Shown here: one piece after another, positions 1-10,275 of the stretch
Layout of the letters: every line of letters begins with the position of its first letter
How positions within the stretch are numbered: position 1 is the stretch's first letter
The notes under the pieces: model-generated
Seen by the model: only the letters and a program-made list of their open reading frames with translations
Database searches by the model: none
What the model was told of the DNA's origin: nothing
Translations under genes and position numbers: made by a program
DNA from: Lutibacter sp. A64
Lineage (GTDB): Bacteria; Bacteroidota; Bacteroidia; Flavobacteriales; Flavobacteriaceae
DNA: 64,000 nt
NCBI RefSeq assembly: GCF_022429565.1
Contig: NZ_CP092487.1
Coordinates: 901,001-965,000 of the forward strand
Direction of reading: 5' to 3'

Positions 1-612
1 TACAACTACTAGAGTAGTACCTGCTGGCCCCATATTTTTTTGTGCACCTGCATAAATTAAATCGAATTTTGAAAAATCTAATTGGCGAGAAAAAATATCA
101 GAACTCATATCACAAACTAACAAGCTATCTGTTTTTGGAAATTCTTTAAATTGAGTTCCGTAAATAGTATTGTTTGATGTTATATGTACATAATCAACAT
201 CAGTTGGTACAGTATAGTTTTTTGGAATATGATTATAGGTTGCATCTTTAGATGAAGCAAAAACATTTACTTCTCCAAATAATTTAGCTTCTTTAATAGC
301 TTTTGAGCTCCAAGCACCTGTATCGATATAACCTGCTTTACCATCAACTTTCATTAAATTGTAAGCGGTCATTAAAAATTCTAAACTGGCACCACCTTGT
401 AAAAAAAGTACCGAATAACCTTCTGGTAAGTTTAATAATTCTTTTACTAAATTTCGAGCATTTTCCATCACTTCAACAAATTCTTTGCTTCTGTGAGAAA
501 TTTCAATTAACGATAAGTCTATACCGTTAAAATTCACAACTGCTTCAGCAGCTTTTTTTAAAACTTCTTGTGGTAAAATACACGGTCCTGCACTAAAATT
601 ATGTTTTTTCAT
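1..612 (-). CDS. serC: Phosphoserine aminotransferase, C-terminus cut by window edge
   Basis: This is a PLP-dependent aminotransferase of serine biosynthesis that converts 3-phosphohydroxypyruvate and glutamate to phosphoserine. The start is ATG at 612, giving MKKHNFSAGPCILP, the standard SerC N-terminus, and the following residues include the family-typical ISHRSKEF and FLQGGASLEF stretches. The PLP lysine lies in GAQKNMGPAG near the left edge. About 204 residues are visible of the roughly 355 expected, so the C-terminal part lies outside the window. It is transcribed leftward, away from the LuxC-like gene, which is also on the minus strand and separated by about 80 bp. The identification is secure. 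Confidence 0.95.
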   Translation of the reverse strand, partial: MKKHNFSAGPCILPQEVLKKAAEAVVNFNGIDLSLIEISHRSKEFVEVMENARNLVKELLNLPEGYSVLFLQGGASLEFLMTAYNLMKVDGKAGYIDTGAWSSKAIKEAKLFGEVNVFASSKDATYNHIPKNYTVPTDVDYVHITSNNTIYGTQFKEFPKTDSLLVCDMSSDIFSRQLDFSKFDLIYAGAQKNMGPAGTTLVVV

Positions 613-693
613 TTTATTATATAATATGAGTTTAGTTCAACAAATTTCGATAAAAAAAAATAAACTTACACGATAAATGTTATAAAAAAAAGG

Positions 694-1755
694 TTATAAT
701 TTTATTAAAAAATCAATTGTATCTACATTATCGGCATAATTCCATAATTTTGGGTGTTGAGTTTTACCGAATTTTACGAAATTTATAACGTTTTCGTTAC
801 TTACAATACATTGAATTTCTTCACTTTCTTTTGTTAATTTTTCTGAAAGGTTTTCAAAAGTATTATAATGCTCATAAAATAGCGTTGCAATAGGAGAAGC
901 GTAATTTTTATCTTCTTTTAACATAACAAATCCGTTTTCTAAAATATTGAAATTACTCATTATATAAACAGCTTTATTATAGTCGTAATTATTTTCGTAT
1001 TTTTTATAATTTATAATATCTTTAAATTTATAAAAAGCATTAAATAGTAAATCGAAATTGTAGTTTTTAGGTAAAAATAGTTTAGAAACACTTCTACATC
1101 CTAAACCAAAATATTGAAAAACATCGTTACCTAAGGCCTCTAGTTCTTCTTTGGTTTCATTTCCGGTTAAAATTGCTACAGAATTTCTATTTTTTCTAAT
1201 TATTGAAGGGTATTTTCCAAAATAGTGTTCAAAATAACGTGCAGTATTATTACTTCCAGTAGCTATAACAGCATCAAAATTGGCTAATTTACCTTCGGTA
1301 AATGTTATTTTGTTTTTAAAATAAGCATTGTTACTTTCTAAAAATTTTGCTATTAATGGCAAAAAATGCTTGTCGTTAGATGATTGTTTAATTATAGCAT
1401 TATTTCCACTGATTAAAACGGATAAAAAATCGTGAAAACCAACTAAAGGAATGTTTCCTGCCATAATAATGGCTATGGTTTTTGATTCAGTAGAATTTTT
1501 AAAATTATATTTAGATGTCCAAGTAGTTAAGTTTTCTTTAGTTAATGCTTTGTTCCAACTTTCTAAAGCTTTTAAAACATTATCTTTTGTAAACCAACCA
1601 TTAAATTCTTGCGCTCTTTCAATTTGCATTTTAAAAGCATTAAAAAATAAGGTATTTGTTTCAGAAGTTTCTTTTTTAACAATTCCTTTAGTAGTAAACT
1701 GACCAAAAAAATCTCCAAGTTTTGCAAAAGCGTTAATACGTTGTTCTAAATTCAT
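694..1755 (-). CDS. LuxC-like acyl-CoA reductase
   Basis: The protein of about 353 aa matches the short Bacteroidota form of the LuxC-type acyl-CoA reductase family (aldehyde-dehydrogenase fold). It contains the family segment IIMAGNIPLVGFHDFLSVLISGN split over residues 97-120, and GLGCRSVSKLF with the probable catalytic cysteine. It is shorter than luminescence LuxC (about 480 aa). The in-frame TTG at 1761 is six bases upstream, but ATG at 1755 (MNLEQRI) is the better start. A TATATTTG -7 box on the minus strand (1759-1766) almost touches this ATG, so the mRNA may be leaderless or nearly so. It is divergent from a ferredoxin gene, a neighbourhood common in Flavobacteriaceae. The physiological substrate is unknown. 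Confidence 0.85.
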   Translation of the reverse strand: MNLEQRINAFAKLGDFFGQFTTKGIVKKETSETNTLFFNAFKMQIERAQEFNGWFTKDNVLKALESWNKALTKENLTTWTSKYNFKNSTESKTIAIIMAGNIPLVGFHDFLSVLISGNNAIIKQSSNDKHFLPLIAKFLESNNAYFKNKITFTEGKLANFDAVIATGSNNTARYFEHYFGKYPSIIRKNRNSVAILTGNETKEELEALGNDVFQYFGLGCRSVSKLFLPKNYNFDLLFNAFYKFKDIINYKKYENNYDYNKAVYIMSNFNILENGFVMLKEDKNYASPIATLFYEHYNTFENLSEKLTKESEEIQCIVSNENVINFVKFGKTQHPKLWNYADNVDTIDFLIKL

Positions 1756-1758
1756 ATT

Positions 1759-1766
1759 CAAATATA
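1759..1766 (-). promoter_or_regulatory. -7 promoter box for the LuxC-like gene
   Basis: The minus strand reads TATATTTG, a perfect match to the Bacteroidota TAnnTTTG element, directly upstream of the ATG at 1755. No clear -33 TTG was found at the usual distance. Confidence 0.55.
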
Positions 1767-1770
1767 ATTT

Positions 1771-1778
1771 TATATTTG
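1771..1778 (+). promoter_or_regulatory. -7 promoter box for the ferredoxin gene
   Basis: TATATTTG lies 22 bp upstream of the ferredoxin ATG. It is only 4 bp from the oppositely oriented box of the LuxC-like gene, so the two promoters must overlap. Confidence 0.6.
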
Positions 1779-1800
1779 CAAAAATAATGTAAATAATAGT

Positions 1801-2151
1801 ATGGCAATAAAAATAACAGATGAATGTATAAATTGTGGTGCTTGTGAACCAGAATGTCCAAACAATGCAATTTATGAAGCTTCTGAAGAATGGCGTTTTT
1901 CAGATGGTACAGAATTAACTGGTAATGTAGTTTTACCTAACGGCAATAAAGTTAATGCTGATGCAGAACAAGAGCCTATTGATGATGAAGTATATTTTAT
2001 TGTAACAGATAAATGTACAGAATGTAAAGGTTTTCATGACGAGCCACAATGCGCTGCAGTTTGTCCTGTAGATTGTTGTGTGCCAGATGATGAAAATGAA
2101 GAATCTGAAGCACAATTATTAGCTAAAAAAAGCTTTTTACATAAGGAATAG
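1801..2151 (+). CDS. 4Fe-4S dicluster ferredoxin
   Basis: This small cytoplasmic electron carrier has 116 aa. The first cluster motif [12 protein letters not shown] is at residues 14-25. The second set begins with CTEC at about residue 72 and continues through [10 protein letters not shown] after a loop insertion of about 45 residues between the two halves. The pattern is that of the YfhL/Fdx-type dicluster ferredoxins, here with an acidic C-terminus ([10 protein letters not shown]). The gene is divergent from the LuxC-like reductase, and conserved proximity of these two in Flavobacteriaceae suggests linked redox roles, although no reaction partner is shown by the sequence. Confidence 0.92.
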   Translation: MAIKITDECINCGACEPECPNNAIYEASEEWRFSDGTELTGNVVLPNGNKVNADAEQEPIDDEVYFIVTDKCTECKGFHDEPQCAAVCPVDCCVPDDENEESEAQLLAKKSFLHKE

Positions 2152-2236
2152 TACTTTTTGAATTGCACTTAGTTTTTAGTATAGAATTATTACAATTTTA
2201 TATTGAGTTGTTGTTAATTTTATTCTTTAAATTAAA

Positions 2237-2944
2237 ATGATACCAATTAAAATGACGTTTGAAATTTGTATAAATTCTGTTGAAGGAGCAATAGTTGCAG
2301 CAAAATATGGCGCAAAACGAGTTGAACTGTGTACTGCATTAAATGTTGGTGGGTTAACTCCAAGTTTTGGTTTAATTCAACAATGTGTTGAAAAATCTTC
2401 AGTAGAAGTTCATGTAATTATTCGTCCTAAAGAAGGCGGATTTACCTATGATTTACAAGATATTGAGTTGATGAAAATTGATATTTCTGAAGCAAAAAGG
2501 GCAGGAGCAAAAGGTGTTGTGTTTGGAATTTTAACTGTAGATAATACGGTTTCGAATTATAATAAAGAATTGGTAAACCTTGCCAAATCTCTTAATTTAG
2601 AAGTTACATTTCATAGAGCTTTTGATTTTATTTTAGACTATAAAACAGGGATACAAAAAATTATAGATGTTGGTTTTGATAGGTTGCTTACTTCAGGAAC
2701 AAAACCAACTGCCATTGAAGGCATAGAAGTAATTAATTTTTTACAAAAAAACTTTGGAAACAAAATAGAAATTATGGCCGGAAGCGGGGTTAATTCAGAA
2801 AATGCATTACAATTAGCAGCTACTGGAATTAAAAATTTACATTTTACAGTTATAAAGTCAATTAACTTAAATTCAAAACTTTCAATGGGTGAACTTAAAG
2901 TTATTGATGAAGTTAAAATAAAAAATATTGTTGACTTATTTTAA
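2237..2944 (+). CDS. cutC: Copper homeostasis protein CutC family
   Basis: The 235-aa protein is a predicted TIM-barrel of the CutC family. Characteristic segments are FEICINSVEGA at the N-terminus, GAKRVELCTALNVGGLTPS, VHVIIRPKEGGF, VTFHRAFD and LLTSGTKPTA, followed by IEIMAGSGVN near the C-terminus. The start is ATG at 2237, and a second ATG five codons later (MTFEIC) is also plausible. CutC proteins were linked to copper tolerance in enterobacteria, but their biochemical activity is not settled. No copper-related gene is adjacent, so the copper role here rests on family naming alone. Confidence 0.9.
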   Translation: MIPIKMTFEICINSVEGAIVAAKYGAKRVELCTALNVGGLTPSFGLIQQCVEKSSVEVHVIIRPKEGGFTYDLQDIELMKIDISEAKRAGAKGVVFGILTVDNTVSNYNKELVNLAKSLNLEVTFHRAFDFILDYKTGIQKIIDVGFDRLLTSGTKPTAIEGIEVINFLQKNFGNKIEIMAGSGVNSENALQLAATGIKNLHFTVIKSINLNSKLSMGELKVIDEVKIKNIVDLF

Positions 2945-3267
2945 TTCTAAAAAATAAAAATATTTTAGATTTTTAATATATAATTTTATTAAAAAATATA
3001 TTGATAAGTGCTAAAATTAGAAGTTTAATAGTTTTTTATTTCAGTGAGAAAAAGAAGGATTAAAAGTGGTATTTTTCTAGTAAAAGAACTGTTGAATGTA
3101 AGGTAAAATAGCATAAAAAAAATAAATGCTTTAAAACTTAAATCTTAATAGTATATTTGCACCGCTAAAAAACAGAATTATATAAAGAATACATCAATAT
3201 GTTAGTTATCTAAAACAAAGATATATTTCAAATTGGTTTGTTGTTATTATAAAAATAATATATACAT
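2945..3267. other. Intergenic region upstream of ychF
   Basis: This AT-rich gap of 323 bp has no convincing ORF. It holds the TATATTTG promoter element at 3152-3159 and an untranslated leader of about 100 nt before ychF. No further structure was recognised. Confidence 0.6.
3152..3159 (+). promoter_or_regulatory. -7 promoter box for ychF
   Basis: TATATTTG matches TAnnTTTG. It lies 108 bp before the ychF ATG, which implies a leader of about 100 nt. Confidence 0.55.
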
Positions 3268-4362
3268 ATGAAAGCAGGAATTGTAGGGTTACCAAATGTA
3301 GGGAAATCAACATTATTTAATTGTTTATCAAATGCAAAAGCGCAAAGTGCTAACTTTCCTTTTTGTACAATTGAACCAAATATTGGTGTAGTTAATGTGC
3401 CAGATCCAAGAATTACAAAACTAGAACAATTGGTAAAGCCAGAACGTGTTCAAATGGCAACAGTTGATATTGTTGATATTGCAGGTTTAGTAAGAGGAGC
3501 AAGTAAAGGAGAAGGTTTAGGAAATCAGTTTTTAGCAAATATTAGAGAAACAGATGCTGTAATTCACGTTTTAAGATGTTTTGATAATGACAATATTGTT
3601 CATGTAGATACAACTGTAGATCCTGTTAGAGATAAAGAAACTATTGATATAGAATTACAATTAAAAGATTACGAAACTTTAGAAAAAAAGTTAGAGCGTG
3701 TTAAAAAAACAGCGCGTACTGGAAATAAAGATGCTCAAAAAGAATTAGAAGTTTTAGAAAAAGTTAAAGCAGGTTTAGAAGCTTCAACTTCTATAAGAGC
3801 TATTGAACTTACAGATAAAGAACGCGAAGAATATATTAAACCATTGCAATTTATAACAGATAAACCTGTGTTATATGTTTGTAATGTTGATGAAAATTCT
3901 GCTGTTAAAGGAAATGCATATGTTGATGCTGTAAAAGAAGCAATAAAAAATGAAGATGCTGAAGTAATTGTTTTAGCTGTTGGAGTAGAAGCAGATATAA
4001 TGGAGCTTGAAACTTTTGAAGAGCGTGAAATGTTTTTAGAAGATTTAGGTTTAATAGAGCCAGGAGCTTCTGTATTAATTAGAGCTGCTTATAAATTACT
4101 AAATCAGCAAACTTATTTTACTGCAGGAGTTAAAGAAGTAAGAGCTTGGACCATTAATATTGGCGATACAGCACCACAAGCTGCAGGTGTTATTCATACC
4201 GACTTTGAAAAAGGTTTTATTAGAGCTGAAGTTATTGCTTATGAAGATTTTGTAAGCTACGGAAGTGAAGCCAAAGTAAAGGAAGCTGGTAAAATGCGTG
4301 TTGAAGGTAAAGAATATATAGTGAAAGATGGAGATGTAATGCATTTTCGTTTTAATGTGTAA
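3268..4362 (+). CDS. ychF: Redox-regulated ATPase YchF (OBG family)
   Basis: The 364-aa cytoplasmic P-loop protein is YchF, an Obg-family NTPase that prefers ATP and binds ribosomes. The P-loop GLPNVGKST is at residues 7-15, followed by [20 protein letters not shown] (switch II), an alpha-helical coiled-coil insertion around residues 125-200, the NVDE segment in place of NKxD (a basis of ATP preference), and the C-terminal TGS domain ending in [13 protein letters not shown]. Length and motif order are standard. A promoter box is at 3152 and a hairpin terminator directly follows the gene, so it appears monocistronic. Confidence 0.97.
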   Translation: MKAGIVGLPNVGKSTLFNCLSNAKAQSANFPFCTIEPNIGVVNVPDPRITKLEQLVKPERVQMATVDIVDIAGLVRGASKGEGLGNQFLANIRETDAVIHVLRCFDNDNIVHVDTTVDPVRDKETIDIELQLKDYETLEKKLERVKKTARTGNKDAQKELEVLEKVKAGLEASTSIRAIELTDKEREEYIKPLQFITDKPVLYVCNVDENSAVKGNAYVDAVKEAIKNEDAEVIVLAVGVEADIMELETFEEREMFLEDLGLIEPGASVLIRAAYKLLNQQTYFTAGVKEVRAWTINIGDTAPQAAGVIHTDFEKGFIRAEVIAYEDFVSYGSEAKVKEAGKMRVEGKEYIVKDGDVMHFRFNV

Positions 4363-4383
4363 AACGCAATCATTTATAAAATT

Positions 4384-4421
4384 AAAAACGCTATTGATAT
4401 TATTATTAATGGCGTTTTTTT
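4384..4421 (+). terminator. Intrinsic terminator after ychF
   Basis: An inverted repeat with arms AAAAACGCTATT and AATGGCGTTTTT (one T.G wobble) is followed by a T-run, starting about 20 bp after the ychF stop codon. Confidence 0.75.
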
Positions 4422-4524
4422 ATTTAAAAAAGAGCAATGTAGTATAGTGTATTTGGCCTTTGAACATCGTAAAAGGTTTATTTCTAATATTATTTATAAT
4501 AAATCATCTGAGTATGTTTGCTAG

Positions 4525-5427
4525 ATGAATTTTTCAAAAACAATAAATTCGGGAGTATTTATAGCAATTGTTGGAATTGTACTATTTTCAGCAAAGGCTG
4601 TATTAGTAAAATTAGCTTATCAATACAATGTTAGTGCTATTCATTTATTGTTATTTAGAATGCTTTTTGCACTTCCATTTTATATATTAATAGCATTTTA
4701 TGTAAAACCTCAAAATCCAAATATAATTAAGAAAGTAGATTTTTTATGGATTGTTTTATTTGGTTTTATAGGGTATTATTTAGCGAGTTATTTCGATTTT
4801 TTAGGACTTCAATATATAAAAGCGGGTTTAGAGCGTATTATCTTATTTGTTTATCCAACATTAGTTTTATTAATTTCAAAAATAGTTTTTAAAACTATAA
4901 TTTCTTTAAAACAACTTTTAGCTATTTTAATTACTTATTTTGGGGTTTTAATTGCCTTTTGGGGCGAACTAAATTTTGAAAGCTCTAATGTTATTTTAGG
5001 TGGCTTTTTGGTGTTTTTAAGCGCTTTAACCTATGCTATTTACTTAGTTGGTAGTGGTTGGTTAATTCCTAAATTTGGTGTAGTTCCTTTTACGGCTTAT
5101 GCTATGATAGTTTCTACTATTTGTGTGTTAATTCATTACTTAGTTATTGACAGAACTAGTATTTTTGAGTATTCGTATCAAGTTTATGTTTTAGGCTTTT
5201 TAATGGCTGTTTTATCTACATTAATACCTTCGTTTTTGGTTTCTTTGGCAATAAAAAAGTTGGGAGCTTCAAATTTTTCAATTATAGGAAGTATTGGGCC
5301 AATTTCAACCATAATTTTAGCATATATATTTTTAGGTGAAAAATTATCGTTTTTGCAATTTATTGGTGCTTTTGTTGTAATTTTAGGAATTGGAATTGTA
5401 TCTTCAAAAAAAATGAAATTAAAATGA
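4525..5427 (+). CDS. EamA/DMT-superfamily permease
   Basis: The 300-aa integral membrane protein has about ten hydrophobic helices in two homologous halves of five, as in the EamA drug/metabolite transporter superfamily. The second half contains the family-typical segment LGASNFSIIGSIGPISTIIL followed by FLGEKLSFLQFIGAFVVILGI. The C-terminus is basic (SSKKMKLK) and probably cytoplasmic. The start at 4525 places a helix directly after a short polar N-terminus. The substrate cannot be told from the sequence. The gene stands between ychF and parE without obvious operon partners. Confidence 0.88.
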   Translation: MNFSKTINSGVFIAIVGIVLFSAKAVLVKLAYQYNVSAIHLLLFRMLFALPFYILIAFYVKPQNPNIIKKVDFLWIVLFGFIGYYLASYFDFLGLQYIKAGLERIILFVYPTLVLLISKIVFKTIISLKQLLAILITYFGVLIAFWGELNFESSNVILGGFLVFLSALTYAIYLVGSGWLIPKFGVVPFTAYAMIVSTICVLIHYLVIDRTSIFEYSYQVYVLGFLMAVLSTLIPSFLVSLAIKKLGASNFSIIGSIGPISTIILAYIFLGEKLSFLQFIGAFVVILGIGIVSSKKMKLK

Positions 5428-5459
5428 ATGTTGCAAATTTGTAAAAAAACTGAAGCATT

Positions 5460-5467
5460 TATATTTG
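5460..5467 (+). promoter_or_regulatory. -7 promoter box for parE-parC
   Basis: TATATTTG lies 112 bp upstream of the parE ATG and matches TAnnTTTG. Confidence 0.5.
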
Positions 5468-5579
5468 TATATTTCATAAAATTGGCTTACAATTATTAAG
5501 CATAATTTAAGCTAACTTTTTTGCCTTTTTTACAGCAAAATGGTACATTAGCAAATCTTCAAGAATAGTATTAATATAT

Positions 5580-7433
5580 ATGGCAGAACAAACATCGTAT
5601 ACCGAGGATAATATTCGCTCATTAGACTGGAAAGAACATATTAGAATGCGACCTGGTATGTATATCGGGAAATTAGGTGATGGCTCATCTCCTGATGATG
5701 GTATTTACATTCTAATTAAAGAAGTTTTAGACAACTCCATTGATGAATATGTAATGGGGGCAGGAAAAACAATTGAAGTTTCAGTAAAAGGAGAAACAGT
5801 TACAGTACGAGACTATGGTCGTGGTATTCCTTTAGGAAAAGTAGTAGATGTGGTTTCTAAAATGAATACAGGTGGTAAATACGATTCTAAAGCCTTTAAA
5901 AAGTCGGTTGGTTTAAATGGTGTTGGTACCAAAGCTGTTAATGCACTTTCATCTTACTTTAAAGTACAATCTTTTAGAGATGGAAAAACAGTGCTCGCTG
6001 AATTTGAAAAGGGAACAATTACCCACGAAGAAAAACCACATGATTCTACAAATAGAAAAGGAACTAAAGTAACTTTTATACCAGATAAAAGTATTTTTAC
6101 AAAGTTTAAATACCGAAACGAATATATTGTAAAAATGATTAAAAATTATGTATACCTAAACACGGGTTTAACCATAGTTTTTAATGGTGAAAAATATTTT
6201 TCAGAAAATGGTTTAAAAGATTTATTAGAAGAGAATATTGCAGATGAATTTATGTTATTTCCAATAATTCATTTAAAAGAAGATGACATTGAAGTAGCAT
6301 TAACTTATAGTAAGGCGCAATATAGTGAAGAATACCACTCTTTTGTTAATGGGCAGCATACAACACAAGGAGGTACACATCAAAGTGCTTTTAGAGAGGC
6401 TATTGTAAAAACCTTACGCGATTTTTTTGGTAAAAATTATGATGCTTCTGATATTAGAAAGTCTATAGTTTCTGCAGTAAGTGTAAAAGTTATGGAACCT
6501 GTTTTTGAAAGTCAAACAAAAACAAAATTAGGTTCTACAGAAATGGGTGGAGATTTACCTACAGTTAGAACTTTTATTACAGATTTTGTAAAAAGAAATC
6601 TCGATAATTTTTTACATAAAAATCCAGAAATTGCAGATAAAATTCAAAAGAAAATTTTACAAGCAGAAAAAGAGCGTAAAGATTTATCAGGTATTAGAAA
6701 ACTTGCAAGAGAACGTGCAAAAAAAGCAAGTTTACACAATAAAAAATTAAGAGATTGTAGAGTTCATTTAAATGATTTAAAAAAAGATAATCGTTTAGAA
6801 AGCACTTTATTTATTACAGAGGGAGATTCAGCAAGTGGGTCTATTACAAAATCTAGAAATGTAAATACACAAGCGGTATTTAGTTTAAGAGGTAAGCCTT
6901 TAAATTCATACAATATGAGTAAGAAAATAGTGTATGAAAATGAAGAATTTAACCTTTTACAAGCTGCATTAGACATAGAAGATGGATTAGAAAATTTGAG
7001 GTATAATAATATTGTAATTGCAACGGATGCTGATGTAGATGGTATGCATATTAGATTGTTGTTAATTACATTCTTTTTACAATTTTTTCCTGAATTAATA
7101 AAAGAAGGACATCTTTATATTTTAGATACGCCGTTGTTTAGAGTGCGCGATAAAAAACAAACATTTTATTGTTATACTCCTGAAGAAAAACAAGAAGCTA
7201 TTAATAAGCTAAAAGGAAAACCAGAAATGACCCGATTTAAAGGTTTGGGTGAAATTTCTCCAGATGAGTTTGTGCATTTTATTGGAGGAGATATTCGTTT
7301 AGATCCTGTAATGCTTGATAAAGAAATGTCTATAGATAAATTATTGGAATTTTATATGGGAAAAAATACACCAGATAGGCAAAAATTTATTATTAATAAT
7401 TTAAAAATAGAATTAGATATAGTTGAGGAGTAA
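5580..7433 (+). CDS. parE: DNA topoisomerase IV subunit B
   Basis: The ATPase subunit of the type IIA topoisomerase that decatenates chromosomes. The 617-aa protein shows the GHKL ATPase signatures (MRPGMYIGK at about residue 23, [30 protein letters not shown]), the transducer domain, and the TOPRIM domain with [12 protein letters not shown] and [15 protein letters not shown]. It ends in the [13 protein letters not shown] region. It is directly followed by parC with a gap of 77 bp, so the two subunits are most likely co-transcribed. The Bacteroidota proteins have a GyrB-like layout, and pairing with this parC supports topoisomerase IV over gyrase. Confidence 0.95.
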   Translation: MAEQTSYTEDNIRSLDWKEHIRMRPGMYIGKLGDGSSPDDGIYILIKEVLDNSIDEYVMGAGKTIEVSVKGETVTVRDYGRGIPLGKVVDVVSKMNTGGKYDSKAFKKSVGLNGVGTKAVNALSSYFKVQSFRDGKTVLAEFEKGTITHEEKPHDSTNRKGTKVTFIPDKSIFTKFKYRNEYIVKMIKNYVYLNTGLTIVFNGEKYFSENGLKDLLEENIADEFMLFPIIHLKEDDIEVALTYSKAQYSEEYHSFVNGQHTTQGGTHQSAFREAIVKTLRDFFGKNYDASDIRKSIVSAVSVKVMEPVFESQTKTKLGSTEMGGDLPTVRTFITDFVKRNLDNFLHKNPEIADKIQKKILQAEKERKDLSGIRKLARERAKKASLHNKKLRDCRVHLNDLKKDNRLESTLFITEGDSASGSITKSRNVNTQAVFSLRGKPLNSYNMSKKIVYENEEFNLLQAALDIEDGLENLRYNNIVIATDADVDGMHIRLLLITFFLQFFPELIKEGHLYILDTPLFRVRDKKQTFYCYTPEEKQEAINKLKGKPEMTRFKGLGEISPDEFVHFIGGDIRLDPVMLDKEMSIDKLLEFYMGKNTPDRQKFIINNLKIELDIVEE

Positions 7434-7510
7434 TAACTTAATTATAAGTTTTTCGAACCCAATAAATACTAAATATCAGATACTAGCTACCAAATACTAT
7501 ATAGAATACA

Positions 7511-10183
7511 ATGCAAGAAGAGAATAACGAACCAAATAAAGAAGAATTTGGAAACCAAGAGACCATCACGAAGGTAACGGGTATGTATAAAGATTGGTTT
7601 TTAGATTATGCATCTTATGTAATTTTAGAGCGCGCAGTTCCAGGAATTAGAGATGGCTTTAAGCCAGTACAACGTAGAATTATGCATTCTATGAAAGATT
7701 TGGATGATGGGCGTTATAATAAAGTTGCAAATATTGTTGGACATACAATGCAATACCATCCACACGGAGATGCTTCTATTGCAGATGCTATGGTGCAAAT
7801 TGGTCAGAAGGATTTGTTAATAGATATGCAAGGTAACTGGGGAAATATTTTAACCGGAGACCGTGCAGCAGCATCACGTTATATTGAAGCGCGTTTATCT
7901 AAATTTGCTTTAGATGTTGTTTTTAATCCGAAAACTACACAATGGCAAGCATCTTATGATGGTAGAAGAAAAGAGCCTATAGATTTACCCGTTAAGTTTC
8001 CAATGCTTTTAGCACAAGGTGCTGAAGGTATAGCAGTTGGACTTTCAACAAAAATCTTACCCCACAATTTTAATGAGTTAATAGATGCTTCTATAAAACA
8101 TTTAAAAGGAAAAAGTTTTACATTGGTGCCAGATTTTTTAACTGGTGGAATTGCAGATGTTTCTAATTATAATGATGGGAAAAGAGGAGGGAAAATTAGA
8201 TCGCGAGCTAAAATATCTCAACTCGATAAAAAAACATTAGTAATTACAGAAATTCCTTTTGGAACAACAACTTCTAGTTTAATAGAATCTATTTTAAAAG
8301 CAAATGATAAGGGAACTATAAAAATAAAACGAATTGAAGATAATACAGCTGCTAATGTTGAAATTTTAGTGCATTTACCAAACGGAATTTCGCCAGATAA
8401 AACCATTGATGCTTTATTTGCTTTTACTAATTGTGAAAATTCAATTTCCCCATTATGTTGTGTTATTGAAAACAATAAACCTGTATTTATTGGAGTATCC
8501 GATATTTTAAGACTCTCAACAGATCATACAGTAGAGCTATTAAAACAAGAGCTTGAAATTCAGTTAAATGAATTAGAAGAACAATGGCATTTTGCATCTT
8601 TAGAACGTATTTTTATAGAAAATAGAATTTACCGAGATATTGAAGAGCAAACAACTTGGAAAGGTGTAATAAAAGCTATTGATGAAGGTTTAAAACCTCA
8701 TATAAAACATTTAAAACGTGCTATTACAGAAGAAGATATTGTACGTTTAACTGAAATTCGTATCAAAAAAATATCAAAATTTGATATAGATAAAGCTAAA
8801 CAATTTATTGAAAGTTTAGAAGACAAGATTGCAGAAGTAAAATATAATTTAGAACATTTGGTTGACTATGCAATTGATTATTTTAAAAACTTAAAAGTAA
8901 AATACGGAAAAGGAAAAGAACGTAAAACTGAAATCCGTCTATTTGATGATATAGTTGCTACAAAAGTAGTAATGAGAAATACAAAACTATATGTAAATAG
9001 AGAAGAAGGTTTTGTAGGTACTTCATTAAAAAGAGATGAATATGTAGATGATTGTGCTGATATAGATGATGTAATTATCTTTAGAAAAGATGGAGTTATG
9101 ATGGTGACAAAAGTAGATACCAAAACTTTTGTAGGTAAAGATATAATTCATGTTGCAATTTTTAAGAAGAATGATAAACGCACCGTTTATAATATGATTT
9201 ATAGAGATGGTAGAAGCGGACCAAGTTATATGAAACGTTTTAATGTTAAAGGTGTTACACGTGATAAGGAATACGATTTAACAAACGGAAGTAAAGCTTC
9301 TGTTGTACAGTATTTTACTGCAAATCCAAATGGAGAAGCAGAAACAGTAACGGTTCATTTAAGAGCCGTTGGAAGTATAAAAAAACTAAAATGGGATATT
9401 GATTTTTCTGATTTAGCAATTAAAGGTAGAGGCGTAAAAGGTAATATCGTAACAAAATATGCTATTAAAAAAATTGAATTAAAAGCAGAAGGTGTATCTA
9501 CTTTAAAACCTCGTAAAATTTGGTTTGATGAAACTGTACAACGCTTAAATGTTGATGATAGAGGAGAACTTTTAGGTGAATTTAAAGGTGAAGATAGATT
9601 GTTGATAATCAATCAAAAAGGTATTGTTAAAACAGTTAAACCAGAACTTACCACACATTTTGATACTGATATGATTGTGCTTGAAAAGTGGGTTCCAGAA
9701 AAACCAATTTCAGCAATTTATTATGATGGTGAAAAAGAACGTTACTACATTAAACGTTTTATGATTGACAATCCAAATAAAGAGGAAGTATTTATTTCTG
9801 AACATCCAAAATCACATTTAGAAATTGTATCAACAGATTATAGACCGATGGCAGAAATTCAATTTTCTAAACGTAATTTAGATGATATAGAAGTGAATTT
9901 AGAAGAGTTTATAGCTGTAAAAGGAATAAAAGCTCAAGGGAATCAATTAACAACAGATAAAATTAAAAACATAAATATGTTAAACCCTTTACCTTATGAA
10001 GCACCTGTTGTTGATGAAGTTGAAGTAGTGGAAGAGGAAGTTATTGATAGTTTACCCATAGAGGTAGAAATTCCTGAAGTTAAAAAATCTATAGTTGATA
10101 AAAATAAAAAGAAGCCAACAATAATCCCACCTAAAAAAAAGATAGATGATGAAGATGATCCTGATCAAATAACACTGTTTTAG
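7511..10183 (+). CDS. parC: DNA topoisomerase IV subunit A
   Basis: The DNA cleavage and religation subunit of topoisomerase IV, 890 aa. The active-site tyrosine is in AAASRYIEARLSKF near residue 125, within the winged-helix region that also has YHPHGDASI. The coiled-coil arm and exit gate cover about 350-480, and the rest is a beta-pinwheel-like C-terminal domain. Residues after about 830 form an acidic then lysine-rich tail (VDEVEVVEEEV to PPKKKIDDEDDPDQITLF), which is typical of Flavobacteriia. It follows parE in the same transcription unit. Confidence 0.95.
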   Translation: MQEENNEPNKEEFGNQETITKVTGMYKDWFLDYASYVILERAVPGIRDGFKPVQRRIMHSMKDLDDGRYNKVANIVGHTMQYHPHGDASIADAMVQIGQKDLLIDMQGNWGNILTGDRAAASRYIEARLSKFALDVVFNPKTTQWQASYDGRRKEPIDLPVKFPMLLAQGAEGIAVGLSTKILPHNFNELIDASIKHLKGKSFTLVPDFLTGGIADVSNYNDGKRGGKIRSRAKISQLDKKTLVITEIPFGTTTSSLIESILKANDKGTIKIKRIEDNTAANVEILVHLPNGISPDKTIDALFAFTNCENSISPLCCVIENNKPVFIGVSDILRLSTDHTVELLKQELEIQLNELEEQWHFASLERIFIENRIYRDIEEQTTWKGVIKAIDEGLKPHIKHLKRAITEEDIVRLTEIRIKKISKFDIDKAKQFIESLEDKIAEVKYNLEHLVDYAIDYFKNLKVKYGKGKERKTEIRLFDDIVATKVVMRNTKLYVNREEGFVGTSLKRDEYVDDCADIDDVIIFRKDGVMMVTKVDTKTFVGKDIIHVAIFKKNDKRTVYNMIYRDGRSGPSYMKRFNVKGVTRDKEYDLTNGSKASVVQYFTANPNGEAETVTVHLRAVGSIKKLKWDIDFSDLAIKGRGVKGNIVTKYAIKKIELKAEGVSTLKPRKIWFDETVQRLNVDDRGELLGEFKGEDRLLIINQKGIVKTVKPELTTHFDTDMIVLEKWVPEKPISAIYYDGEKERYYIKRFMIDNPNKEEVFISEHPKSHLEIVSTDYRPMAEIQFSKRNLDDIEVNLEEFIAVKGIKAQGNQLTTDKIKNINMLNPLPYEAPVVDEVEVVEEEVIDSLPIEVEIPEVKKSIVDKNKKKPTIIPPKKKIDDEDDPDQITLF

Positions 10184-10275
10184 TGCTAAAATTTTCTAAT
10201 TCTAGCACTAAATTAAATGAAGAATTTAGGTTTGACTAGATAGTTATTTGTGTACAATTAAATAATAGCTATATT

